The notes under the pieces: generated by a model
The model's input: the letters and a program-made list of their open reading frames with translations, nothing else
Told to the model about the DNA's origin: nothing
The model's database searches: none
Program-made: the position numbers and the translations under genes
Part shown: positions 55,169-63,201 of the stretch, piece by piece
Position numbering within the stretch: the first letter of the stretch is position 1
How the letters are laid out: each line of letters begins with the position of its first letter
Assembly (NCBI GenBank): GCA_021772075.1
Contig: JAETNQ010000012.1
Location: forward strand, 1 to 64,000
Origin: Lachnospiraceae bacterium
GTDB lineage: Bacteria > Bacillota > Clostridia > Lachnospirales > Lachnospiraceae
DNA: 64,000 nucleotides
Reading direction: 5' to 3'

Positions 55169-56082
55169 CACAGACTCACCTGCTTTCCCGTCAAACTCAA
55201 GAAAATATCCTCCAGATTTCTTTGATACTCCTCCACCCGGAGAATGCCGATATCCTGTCTTACCAGGGACGCAATGCAAAGCGCCACTTTTTCATCTTCC
55301 ATATCCGGCAGCGAAATCCTGTCCTCCATCATTTTTCCCCGGCATCCCAGTTCCTCCAGGATGCGCAGCGCCGCCCCGTTACGGTCGGTTCTCAGCAGAA
55401 GCCTTTTCCTGCTGTGTTCATGGAGATGTTCCAGGCTGTCCTGGAAAATCAGTTCTCCCTTATGAATAATGCCGGTATGGGTGGCCATCTGGTCGATCTC
55501 GCTGAGAAGGTGGCTGGACACCATTACCGTCATGCCGTAACGCTCCGGCAGGGAACGGATCAGTTCCCTCATTTCCTGGATGCCCGCCGGGTCCAGCCCG
55601 TTCGTAGGCTCATCCAGAAGCAGCAGTTTTGGCTTTCCCAAAAGCGCCGCCGCCAGTCCCAGCCGCTGCTTCATCCCCAAAGAATATGCCCCTGCCTTTT
55701 TATTCTGCTGTTTTTCCATGCGGACGGTCTTTAACGCCTCATCCACTTCCCTCTTGTCCGCCCCCCGCAGAACCCTTACGATTTCCAGGTTTTCCCTCCC
55801 TGTCAGATGGCCGTAATAAGACGGCGATTCGATCAAAGAACCTGTTCTTTCCAAAACATCCAGCCGGTTTTTCCGGTTCATTTCCTCACCGAATACGGAT
55901 ATCTGCCCTTGGTCAGCATTCACCAGCCCGAGGATCATCTTCATCGTCGTGCTTTTTCCTGCCCCGTTCGGCCCGAGAAAACCGTATATGCTTCCCTCCG
56001 GCACTCTCAAATCCACATTTTTCACGCACATGTGTTTTCCATAGCTTTTACAAAGCTGCTCTGTTTCAATCGCGGTCATCAT
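55168..56082 (-). CDS. ABC transporter ATP-binding protein (LanF/BcrA-like)
   Basis: Protein of 304 aa. Walker A GPNGAGKSTT, signature AYSLGMKQRLGLAAALL, Walker B LLLLDEPTNGLDP, H-loop VSSH; C-terminal extension with a mixed alpha/beta fold as in bacitracin/lantibiotic ATPases. Start at 56082 (MMTAIETEQ) has GGGAGG about 7 nt upstream. Divergent from the two-component genes that follow, the common arrangement for a regulated resistance exporter. Confidence 0.92.
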   Translation of the reverse strand: MMTAIETEQLCKSYGKHMCVKNVDLRVPEGSIYGFLGPNGAGKSTTMKMILGLVNADQGQISVFGEEMNRKNRLDVLERTGSLIESPSYYGHLTGRENLEIVRVLRGADKREVDEALKTVRMEKQQNKKAGAYSLGMKQRLGLAAALLGKPKLLLLDEPTNGLDPAGIQEMRELIRSLPERYGMTVMVSSHLLSEIDQMATHTGIIHKGELIFQDSLEHLHEHSRKRLLLRTDRNGAALRILEELGCRGKMMEDRISLPDMEDEKVALCIASLVRQDIGILRVEEYQRNLEDIFLSLTGKQVSL

Positions 56083-56287
56083 ATCCATCCTCCCTTCCGG
56101 AGCGCAGCCAAAAAACGTTTCGCTCCGAATATGCCATTTATTGTTTTCATCCACGATCATACCCCCGTTTCCTTACCCGGCAATGAACGCCACCTTATTT
56201 TTACCTTAAATCAACGGGAACTTTATAGAAAACGGGGAACAAAACGGATATAATAATATCGATCAAGCAAAGGAGGGAAACTGTGAT

Positions 56288-57005
56288 ATGAAATATGTCT
56301 ATGAATGCAGAATCTTATTAGTGGACGACAACCTCCAGCTACAGGAGATGATTTGCGATATGCTCCATAAAGAAGGATTTTCCCATATCGATACGGCTTC
56401 CTGCTGTGCCGATACGCTGCTTTATTTTTCCGGGAAAAAAAAACGACATCGTGATCCTCGATATCAGCCTCCCGGATGGGGACGGGTTTTCCCTGATGCA
56501 GAAAATACGTTCCATTTCTGACATACCCGTACTTTTTTTGTCCGCCCGGGATGAAGATAACGACAGGCTCCTGGGACTCGGGCTGGGGGCGGATGACTAT
56601 ATCACCAAGCCCTTCCTTCCCAAAGAGCTGATCCTGCGCCTGACCGCCATACTAAAAAGAACGTATTTCCCGCCGGGCCATGCGGACAAGCCGCAAGAAA
56701 CCGTCCTCGCCCTGGGCAGTAAAACGGTTCATTTCAGCAGCGCCTGCATCCTCTGCAGCGACGGCACGGAACTGCCGTTGACGGCAAAAGAACTGGCCCT
56801 GTTGAAAAAACTGGGGGAAAACCAGGGAAATATCGTTACCTTCGATGCCCTGGCCCAAGCGGTATGGGGCGATTACTATTATGGTTATGAAAATACGCTG
56901 ATGGTTCATATCCGAAGGCTTCGTGAAAAAATAGAAGAAAACCCTTCCCAGCCCAAATGGCTTTTGACTGCCCGGGGCATCGGGTATAAGCTTTCCAAAG
57001 AATAA
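56288..57005 (+). CDS. OmpR-family response regulator, frameshift at an A9 tract
   Basis: The N-terminal frame (56288-56521) carries RILLVDDNLQLQEMICDML; the rest (in another frame from about 56435) carries DIVILDISLPDGDGF with the phospho-Asp, ITKPFLPKEL and a wHTH ending LLTARGIGYKLS. They join if the A9 run at 56435-56443 is read as A8 (SGKKNDIVILD). Without this the DNA-binding domain is not made from the N-terminal start. Same shift as the chemoreceptor at 31612. The downstream kinase is its partner. Confidence 0.85.
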
Positions 57006-57061
57006 AAAGATTTCCTGTTTTATCCAAAAGAACAACTATGAAAAGGAGGCATGGCTTCACC

Positions 57062-58546
57062 ATGAAAACCCTGATAAAAATATACAGCCGCTATATCCTC
57101 TCCGCCTGTCTGCTCCTCCTTTTCCTGGCTGCGGCAAACCTGATCTTCCTGATCGGCTCCATCCTCCATTATACTACTTATTACCAAGGCAGCCTTGTCC
57201 TCGGCAATATGAACGAAATCGCGGGAGAGATCGTCCAGAATCCGGCAGAAAACGACGGCTTCCCTTTCCTGTCCGAAGAAGGCGTCCAGCTGGCCGAAAA
57301 AAACCAGTACTGCTTCGCCTTTATCCTCTCCCCCTCCGGCGACGTCATATGGCAATGGAAAATGCCGGAGGATTTCCCCTCCCGCTTTTCCCCGGGCGAT
57401 GTCTCCGCTTTCAGCAAATGGTATCTGCATGACTATCCGGTAAAAACATGGCGGCATGGAGACTATCTTCTCGTATGCGGCCAGCCGCGGCATTCCGCAT
57501 GGAAATACTCGATTGAATTTCCCGAGACATTTATGGCAAATCTAGGGTCTTATTTGCAATATATACTGGCCATCAACCTTCTCCTTCTGGCATCCGGCCT
57601 TCTGGTTGCGGGCTATCGTTTTTACGCCTCCCTGCGCCCCCTTGCCCAAGGCATCGACACGCTGGCGGGCGGCAATACGGTATCCCTTCCCGAAAAAGGA
57701 CTGACCGCCGGGCTTTGCGAACGGTTAAACCAGACCTCCTTGATTTTAAAAGAGCAAAAAGACGCCCTGGCCCAAAGGGACCATGCCCGTACCGAATGGA
57801 TATCCGGCGTATCCCACGATATCCGCACTCCCCTCTCTATGGTCATGGGCTATGCGGACAGCCTTTCCAGCGACAGTTCCCTTTCCGACGGACAACGCAG
57901 GGAAGCGGACATCATCAAACAGCAAAGCCTGGTCATTAAAAAGCTGATCGAAGACCTGAACCTGACCTCGAAGCTGGAATACCATATGCAGCCGCTGAGA
58001 ACCGAACCATTCTTTCTCGCTCCCTTCCTTCGTTCCCTGACAGCCGCCTATTTGAATGAAATGCCGGGGGATCATTATGAAATAGAATTGCATATGCCGG
58101 ATAACTTGGAAAACATTTATATGGACGGGGATAAAGCTCTGTTGAACCGGGCCATGAACAATCTGGTCGGCAACAGTATCCGGCATAACCCTCAGGGCTG
58201 CTATATTACCATTTCCGCCATGCTGTTAAACAACCATGTCTGCTCTGTCTGTATCAGAGATAACGGCTCCGGCATCCCGGAACAGGTGATACAGTCCCTG
58301 GAAGAAAAAATATCCGCCCCCGATGCCGGCCTCCATACTGCGCATCCGGCTCCGGAAAAGGTGCATATTATGGGCCTCCGCATCGCGAAGCAGATCGTAC
58401 TCTCCCATCAGGGCAATTTTTACTTCAGCACGGACAGACATGGGGTCTTCATGGAGCTGCCTGTCATGGAAAAAACTATGGCTCCAGTTCCTTCCTCATC
58501 GCATGAAAACCGATCCACACAGTCCACACATATGCACAAGTTTTAG
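57062..58546 (+). CDS. Sensor histidine kinase
   Basis: Protein of 494 aa counted from MKTLIKI (57062). The frame opens 24 nt earlier at 57038 and the AAAAGGAGG site fits either start loosely. TM1 about 10-35; extracytoplasmic sensor about 36-160; TM2 about 165-190; coiled coil; HisKA GVSHDIRTP with His252; HATPase_c NNLVGNSIRHNP and DNGSGIPEQ, with a reduced G2 box (HIMGLRIAKQI). Partner of the frameshifted regulator; likely controls the divergent ABC exporter. Its 3' end overlaps the convergent 7-TM gene by 71 bp. Confidence 0.9.
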   Translation: MKTLIKIYSRYILSACLLLLFLAAANLIFLIGSILHYTTYYQGSLVLGNMNEIAGEIVQNPAENDGFPFLSEEGVQLAEKNQYCFAFILSPSGDVIWQWKMPEDFPSRFSPGDVSAFSKWYLHDYPVKTWRHGDYLLVCGQPRHSAWKYSIEFPETFMANLGSYLQYILAINLLLLASGLLVAGYRFYASLRPLAQGIDTLAGGNTVSLPEKGLTAGLCERLNQTSLILKEQKDALAQRDHARTEWISGVSHDIRTPLSMVMGYADSLSSDSSLSDGQRREADIIKQQSLVIKKLIEDLNLTSKLEYHMQPLRTEPFFLAPFLRSLTAAYLNEMPGDHYEIELHMPDNLENIYMDGDKALLNRAMNNLVGNSIRHNPQGCYITISAMLLNNHVCSVCIRDNGSGIPEQVIQSLEEKISAPDAGLHTAHPAPEKVHIMGLRIAKQIVLSHQGNFYFSTDRHGVFMELPVMEKTMAPVPSSSHENRSTQSTHMHKF

Positions 58547-59144
58547 GAATCATTAACATTCCGATCATAGGAATCCTGTCCGCCCAAAGCACTACCGGAA
58601 TATAAAACCCGAAACTAAGCACGATCGTCAGCCACATATGCTTGAATTCCTCATCCTTATGCTCTTTCGCGCTTTTATAGAACAAAACAATGACCAGCAG
58701 CCCTAACAGCGCAAACGGAATATTCCGGTAGATCCCCCATGCGAAAGAACCCGTTGCGCTCAGCCACTGGTTCTGCGGGAAAAGGCATAAAACTATCCGC
58801 AGCGCGGATAACGCATATACCATAACCGTCAAATTCCTTTGTCCGCCGATCCGGTATCGGATCCGCCATACATAATACAGAAGCACATAAAAAACCGTCA
58901 TTGTGATCGAAGTGACCAGTTTTCCCGCGCCAAGCGCCGCCGTGAAATGATCAAGCCCCGTGGTACACAGCGCCAAGGCACGGGGAATCAGATGAAAAGA
59001 ATCGCCCGCCCCAAGCACCACCGCCATAATGCCAAACAACCGGTATTCTTTATTGGAGCCGCTTTTTGCGATCATAATCATCCCGATCGTAAGAACGGCA
59101 ATCAAATATACCGCATCAAATAATGTTTCTACTATCGCCTGCAT
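58476..59144 (-). CDS. Uncharacterised seven-helix membrane protein
   Basis: Protein of 222 aa. Start at 59144 follows GGAGGAAAAAGG; the frame extends upstream without an RBS. Seven hydrophobic segments (about 5-25, 35-55, 70-95, 105-125, 135-155, 165-185, 190-212), with RYRIGGQRNLTVM between segments 3 and 4. No family recognised. Downstream of a TetR gene and preceded by the same TGAAC-N3-GTTCA operator, so it is the probable TetR target. Confidence 0.7.
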   Translation of the reverse strand: MQAIVETLFDAVYLIAVLTIGMIMIAKSGSNKEYRLFGIMAVVLGAGDSFHLIPRALALCTTGLDHFTAALGAGKLVTSITMTVFYVLLYYVWRIRYRIGGQRNLTVMVYALSALRIVLCLFPQNQWLSATGSFAWGIYRNIPFALLGLLVIVLFYKSAKEHKDEEFKHMWLTIVLSFGFYIPVVLWADRIPMIGMLMIPKTCAYVWTVWIGFHAMRKELEP

Positions 59145-59159
59145 TCCTTTTTCCTCCTC

Positions 59160-59172
59160 TGAACAATGTTCA
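59160..59172 (-). promoter_or_regulatory. TetR-type operator before the 7-TM gene
   Basis: TGAACAATGTTCA, a 13-bp palindrome (TGAAC-N3-GTTCA) located 15 nt upstream of the 59144 start, overlapping its leader. The same half-sites are found in the promoter of the upstream TetR gene. Confidence 0.7.
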
Positions 59173-59211
59173 TTTTTATCTAAAAAAATCCCTGGCCGGC
59201 TGCGGGAATCC

Positions 59212-59772
59212 TTATCCATAAATTACCCGCCGAACCATACCCACTATTCCGGTGCAATCATAATTATGCTGCAATAACGCGGAAATCATCAAAGAAAAAA
59301 TAATTTCCACAAATTTCTCCTGCGTAAAATCATCGTCAAAAGCCTCCGGGCGGACATCTTGATCATGAAGCAGTACCGTTAAAAGGTTATTCTGGATGTG
59401 CTTCCATGACTGCGCCATAAACCTCTGTCCGTCCGCTTTTTCTTCCCCGATAAAACTCATGGAGTGAAACGTAAAAAACCCGGGATACTTCTCGTTTCCC
59501 TTTTTCATGCTGTCAAAAACCCATTCCATGCAGTGCAGAAAGCTATCAAACGATTCTTTATTTTCAGGAAAATGAAAAATATCGCACCAGACGCTTTCCA
59601 CTGTTGAAGCCATCAGATCAGATTTGGAATCAAAATAATTATATATGGAACCGGTGCAGATATGGCACTCTTTGGCTATCGTCCTGATATTGACCGCTTT
59701 CCAGCCCTGATTCCGGATCAGTTCCCGGCTTACGCTCAAAATAGCCTCTCTGGAAGTAACCACCGTATTCAA
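59212..59772 (-). CDS. TetR family transcriptional regulator
   Basis: Protein of 186 aa starting at TTG (59772), 5 nt after GGGGAGGAG. HTH TSREAILSVSRELIRNQGWKAVNIRTIAKECHICTGSIYNYFDSKSDL (residues about 5-50). The C-terminal domain is of the DUF-like helical type with FHSMSFIGEEKADGQRFMAQSW. Self-controlled from the operator that covers its -10 region and next to the 7-TM target gene. Confidence 0.92.
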   Translation of the reverse strand: MNTVVTSREAILSVSRELIRNQGWKAVNIRTIAKECHICTGSIYNYFDSKSDLMASTVESVWCDIFHFPENKESFDSFLHCMEWVFDSMKKGNEKYPGFFTFHSMSFIGEEKADGQRFMAQSWKHIQNNLLTVLLHDQDVRPEAFDDDFTQEKFVEIIFSLMISALLQHNYDCTGIVGMVRRVIYG

Positions 59773-59790
59773 GCACTCTCCTCCCCTCAA

Positions 59791-59833
59791 AATGAACTTT
59801 GTTCATTATACATAATCCTTTCCTATCTGTCAA
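59791..59833 (-). promoter_or_regulatory. TetR promoter with overlapping operator
   Basis: Minus strand: -35 TTGACA (59828-59833), 17-nt spacer, -10 TATAAT (59805-59810), a consensus sigma-A promoter. The 17-bp palindrome AATGAACTTTGTTCATT (59791-59807) overlaps the end of the -10 and the start site, ideal for self-repression. Confidence 0.88.
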
Positions 59834-59897
59834 GCATTTTTATCATAGCTGTCCCAGCATAGCAATGCCGGGCGCTAAAGCTTCCTTGCATCATGAT

Positions 59898-59925
59898 CGG
59901 GCAGGGAAAACATTCTCCCTGCCCG
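59898..59925. terminator. Hairpin downstream of thiT
   Basis: CGGGCAGGGA and TCCCTGCCCG pair perfectly around an 8-nt loop, with GCAT/ATGC extending it. It lies between the thiT stop and the TetR promoter; U-run absent, so a weak terminator. Confidence 0.5.
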
Positions 59926-59940
59926 CCTCATGCAAAACAA

Positions 59941-60639
59941 TTATGACTGCGCCATCTCCTTAATCTTATCCAGCCCTTTGGCGACCGGAGGAAGCAATAC
60001 CAATATCACGGTAATCAAAGCCTCCCCTCCAAGATAGGCTCCATTATACACCAACGAATAGACCGGAGCCGTCATATTATAACTGGATGCATAGCTTCCA
60101 AAAAAAATCATGCCTGACAGGAAGGTAAAGAAATATCTTCCTAATACTCCGGCCAGATAACCCTTGACCAGCCCGTACTTCGATTTGCAGAAAATCCCGG
60201 AAAGCCCCAAAGCTCCGAAAGCAAATATGTAATCCGTAAGCATCTGCGGAATGCTGATAATATAAGGATTGGTAACCAGCTGTAGAAAACCATAGGCTAC
60301 CGCCGTCATCAGCCCGCTTCTGAATCCGTACCAATAACCGATCAGACAGATAAAGAGCATGCTGAAAAGCGTGATGCTTCCACCCATAGGCATGTCAACG
60401 ATCTTGATCATTGAAGTGACCATGGCAAGCGCCATAGCCATAGCAGAAAACACCAGTTGTCTTGTATCGAAGCGGCTGGTGTTTTTCTCTTCCCCGTCTT
60501 TTCTCTTCTGCCCGGAAAAAAAGCATGCGGCAACAAGAATCAGTATCATCACTGCAACCAATGCGCCATACCCGGCTCCGGTCAGTTCAAAATAGCTTCC
60601 CGCCTCTTCGTCGATAATCTCTTTTGCAAAAAATGACAT
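59941..60639 (-). CDS. thiT: ECF transporter S component, thiamine-specific (ThiT)
   Basis: Protein of 232 aa counted from MSFFAKEII (60639, ribosome site AAGGAGG). Six membrane helices in residues about 20-215, the ThiT pattern MPMGGSITLFSMLFI, YGFLQLVTNPYIIS, and QMLTDYIFAFGALGLSGI. Binds thiamine and works with the shared EcfAA'T module, not encoded here. A TPP riboswitch in its leader confirms thiamine-related control. Confidence 0.9.
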   Translation of the reverse strand: MSFFAKEIIDEEAGSYFELTGAGYGALVAVMILILVAACFFSGQKRKDGEEKNTSRFDTRQLVFSAMAMALAMVTSMIKIVDMPMGGSITLFSMLFICLIGYWYGFRSGLMTAVAYGFLQLVTNPYIISIPQMLTDYIFAFGALGLSGIFCKSKYGLVKGYLAGVLGRYFFTFLSGMIFFGSYASSYNMTAPVYSLVYNGAYLGGEALITVILVLLPPVAKGLDKIKEMAQS

Positions 60640-60721
60640 AAAAAAACCTCCTTCGTAATCGTCAATCACTTGGAGGGGTTTCATTTAAGGATTTTATTCC
60701 TTTCCCCGGCACACAAAACAG

Positions 60722-60781
60722 GCAGGCTCCACATACTGCCCCATACCGCTTTTTTCCTCTTTCCCGCAGTATGGCGCCTGC
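60722..60781 (-). terminator. TPP riboswitch terminator
   Basis: GCAGGC..CATACTGC (60722-60739) and GCAGTATG..GCCTGC (60766-60781) form the two-part stem; an alternative pairing uses the central CATACCGC segment. Followed by TGTTTTGTG on the minus strand, a modest U-run. It stands between the aptamer and thiT. Confidence 0.75.
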
Positions 60782-60812
60782 TTTTATGCCACAGTCAGGT
60801 CTTTCATAAAAT

Positions 60813-60900
60813 CCAGCTTCCCTTCGCCGGTATTATCCGGATCAGGTGATGAGGGTTAGAATTCTTAACGAATTCAATCTCAGCAAATGCTCCCCTAGCG
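60813..60900 (-). ncRNA. TPP riboswitch (THI element)
   Basis: Minus strand contains the conserved set in order: GGGGAGC (60895-60889), CTGAGATT, ACCCTC, ACCTGATCCGG (60847-60837), ATAATACCGGCGAAGGGAAGC. All core positions that contact TPP are present. Represses thiT when thiamine pyrophosphate is abundant. Confidence 0.95.
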
Positions 60901-61295
60901 ATTTGATATATTTAGTTTCCAGTCCGCATACAATATACGCCCTGTTGACGGATTTGTCAAGGCATAATGATTTTCTCGCGGGAATCACGGGAATCCATTT
61001 TGTCAGGCCGGGGGCTGGGCGGGAAGGAAGGAGGGCAGGGGAAGAACGGCGAGGGAACAGGAATATTTCTCATAGGACAGTCTATGGACGCGGGAGATAA
61101 ACTCAGGGGGAAGCGTTTTTTCTTATTGCCCAATGTTTGGATTTTGCTGTTTATCCCTCTGTCTTGAGATTGCATGACTACCATTTTCACCTTCCTATCC
61201 GGCAACCGATAGTTGCAATCCTGCCTTTACTTCTTTTTGTTCCAATTTACCATATAGGATTGCTTCTTTCTGCAGGCATTCTATAAATATTCATC

Positions 61296-61327
61296 GCCCG
61301 GGAGCTGCGAATGCAGAACCCCCGGGC
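61296..61327. terminator. Hairpin downstream of the collagen-like gene
   Basis: GCCCGGG and CCCGGGC with an inner CTGC/GCAG pair. Very GC-rich; marks the end of the collagen-like transcript about 20 nt after its stop. No clear U-run on the minus strand. Upstream 60905-61295 has no gene I can support. Confidence 0.55.
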
Positions 61328-61347
61328 ATGATTTTTATCCTATCATA

Positions 61348-63066
61348 TTAATTAATGCTTAAGCCAGCACTCGCATATCCTACCACTGTATTGATCAAAG
61401 TCAATCCGCTTGCCGTTGCCGAAAATACCAGCATAAGCCTGGTTTGAGCCGTTATTGGAATATTAAGTCCCGTAAGCGTACCGTTTAACAGTGTTCCAAC
61501 AGATATAACTCCGGAAAGCGACGGCGACAAATTAATCAATGTTCCAGCAATCGGTGAAAATACATTGTTCGGCGTTGCCGATTGATAAATCTGCGCCTTT
61601 ACTGTCACAGTAGAACCTACCAGAGAAAGTGCAGCCGTTGTACTAAAGAATGCGCTAAATGAGGTAATGATACCTGCGCGCGGTGTCTGGAATGCAAAGT
61701 TAGAAAGCGTCCCTGAGGCATTTGTAATATCAATGGTGGAACCCAGCAGCGTAAGACCCTGCACACTGCTTCCAAAGCCGACAAAGGCAGGAAGTCCCGC
61801 AAGTCCTCCGGCGATCGTCGTCAGCGAAACTGGAAGTCCTGATGCAAACGGAATAATAGCCCCTGTGCCTGCTGCTCCAGTCGGTCCGGTCGCACCAGTT
61901 GCTCCATCTGCTCCCGTTGCTCCGGTCGCTCCAGTTGCTCCATCCGCTCCAGTTGCTCCAGTTGCCCCGGTTGCTCCGGTCGCTCCATCTGCCCCAGTCG
62001 CCCCGGTTGCTCCGGTCGCTCCATCTGCTCCAGTCGCTCCGGTTGCTCCGTCTGCTCCTGTTGCTCCAGTTGCTCCAGTCGCCCCGGTTACTCCATCCGC
62101 TCCCGTTGCTCCAGTTGCTCCGGTTGCTCCGTCTGCTCCAGTTGCCCCGGTTGCTCCGGTCGCTCCGTCTGCTCCTGTCGCCCCGGTTGCTCCAGTTGCT
62201 CCATCTGCTCCTGTTGCTCCGGTCGCCCCGGTTGCTCCATCCGCTCCCGTTGCTCCGGTCGGACCAGTCGCTCCATCTGCTCCTGTTGCTCCAGTCGCCC
62301 CGGTCGCTCCATCTGCTCCCGTTGCTCCGGTCGCCCCGGTCGGACCAGTCGCTCCATCTGCTCCCGTTGCTCCAGTCGCCCCGGTCGCTCCGTCTGCTCC
62401 CGTTGCTCCGGTCGCCCCAGTCGCTCCGGTCGCTCCATCTGCTCCGGTCGCACCAGTTGCTCCGGTCGGGCCATCATCTCCCGGACATCCTTTCGGCCCC
62501 TGAATTCCGATCGGACCAGTCACGCCTTGAATGCCTTGCGGTCCGGTCACGCCCTGCGGTCCCATAGGACCGGTAGAACCGGTAGAACCGGTTGGGCCGG
62601 GAATACCTCTTGGACCCTGTGGCCCGACATCGCCCTGCGGCCCTGCCGGACCTACAGGCCCTTGGGGACCGGCAGGACCCTGCGGACCGATATCGCCTTT
62701 AGGACCTTCACAGCCCGGATCCCCTTTCGGACCGATATCGCCGCGAACCCCCTGTATCCCCTGTATCCCTTGGGGACCGGCATAACCCCTCGGACCGGCA
62801 TAACCTCTTGGCCCTGTATTTCCAGTAGGCCCTACCGGCCCCGTATTTCCTCTCGGCCCTCTTGCGCCGGGAGTTCCAGGAATCCCCTGAGGTCCCATAG
62901 GACCCGGATCCCCTTTGTCGCCTTTAGGGCCGGGACAGCCAGTATCCCCTTTAACCCCTTGCGGCCCCATAGGACCCGGATCCCCCTTAGGACCCGCCGG
63001 TCCTCGCTCACAGCAAGGAGGATGGCATTGATTCGTACAGCAATTACACATATTATTTTGATTCAT
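61348..63066 (-). CDS. Collagen-like repeat protein with BclA-type C-terminal domain
   Basis: Protein of 572 aa. N-terminus [19 protein letters not shown] is Cys-rich (seven Cys in 20 residues). It is followed by about 380 residues of G-X-Y triplets: first mixed ([15 protein letters not shown] ... ), then a Thr-rich GATGATGAD block. The last about 165 residues are hydrophobic and small-residue-rich ([14 protein letters not shown] ... IQAR-type), resembling the trimeric BclA C-terminal domain. These proteins form spore hair or surface filaments. Start at 63066 with AAAGGAT; the frame opens further upstream without an RBS. The neighbouring glycosyltransferase may decorate the Thr residues (inference). 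Confidence 0.9.
   Translation of the reverse strand: MNQNNMCNCCTNQCHPPCCERGPAGPKGDPGPMGPQGVKGDTGCPGPKGDKGDPGPMGPQGIPGTPGARGPRGNTGPVGPTGNTGPRGYAGPRGYAGPQGIQGIQGVRGDIGPKGDPGCEGPKGDIGPQGPAGPQGPVGPAGPQGDVGPQGPRGIPGPTGSTGSTGPMGPQGVTGPQGIQGVTGPIGIQGPKGCPGDDGPTGATGATGADGATGATGATGATGADGATGATGATGADGATGPTGATGATGADGATGATGATGADGATGPTGATGADGATGATGATGADGATGATGATGADGATGATGATGADGATGATGATGADGVTGATGATGATGADGATGATGADGATGATGATGADGATGATGATGATGADGATGATGATGADGATGATGPTGAAGTGAIIPFASGLPVSLTTIAGGLAGLPAFVGFGSSVQGLTLLGSTIDITNASGTLSNFAFQTPRAGIITSFSAFFSTTAALSLVGSTVTVKAQIYQSATPNNVFSPIAGTLINLSPSLSGVISVGTLLNGTLTGLNIPITAQTRLMLVFSATASGLTLINTVVGYASAGLSIN
61866..62475 (-). repeat. Coding tandem repeats (9/27-nt units, Gly-Ala-Thr-Gly-Ala-Asp)
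   Basis: About 600 bp of imperfect tandem repeat encoding GATGATGAD and GATGPT units. The DNA repeats at 9-, 18- and 27-nt periods with third-position variation. Such an array is prone to length change by recombination and can differ between strains. Confidence 0.9.
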
Positions 63067-63165
63067 ACAAAACACATCCTTTATCATAATTTGCAAAAGA
63101 TACTCAAACATATCTTTTTCTACAAATATTTTATGTGAATGCAAATGATCTGTTACCTTTTGTCG

Positions 63166-63193
63166 AAAAAAAGAGCGTGCTTAAAACACGCTC
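63166..63193 (-). terminator. Rho-independent terminator after the glycosyltransferase-TPR gene
   Basis: GAGCGTG (63173-63179) and CACGCTC (63187-63193) with a 7-nt loop, followed on the minus strand by seven T. Clean intrinsic terminator separating it from the collagen-like gene. Confidence 0.92.
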
Positions 63194-63201
63194 CAAAAAA
63201 A

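Noticed and set aside
60846..61205. Open frames of 66-84 codons over the TPP riboswitch and the following intergenic DNA
   Set aside because: They run through conserved aptamer sequence, have no ribosome site and no recognisable family.
61866..62475. Regular repeats that could be taken for a CRISPR array
   Set aside because: Units are contiguous multiples of 9 nt without unique spacers and translate to collagen triplets.
61667..62567. Long open frames on the strand opposite the collagen-like gene (Pro/Ala/Ser/Leu-rich repeats)
   Set aside because: They exist only because the GATGAD repeat has no stops in other frames; low complexity, no ribosome site, antisense to a clear gene.
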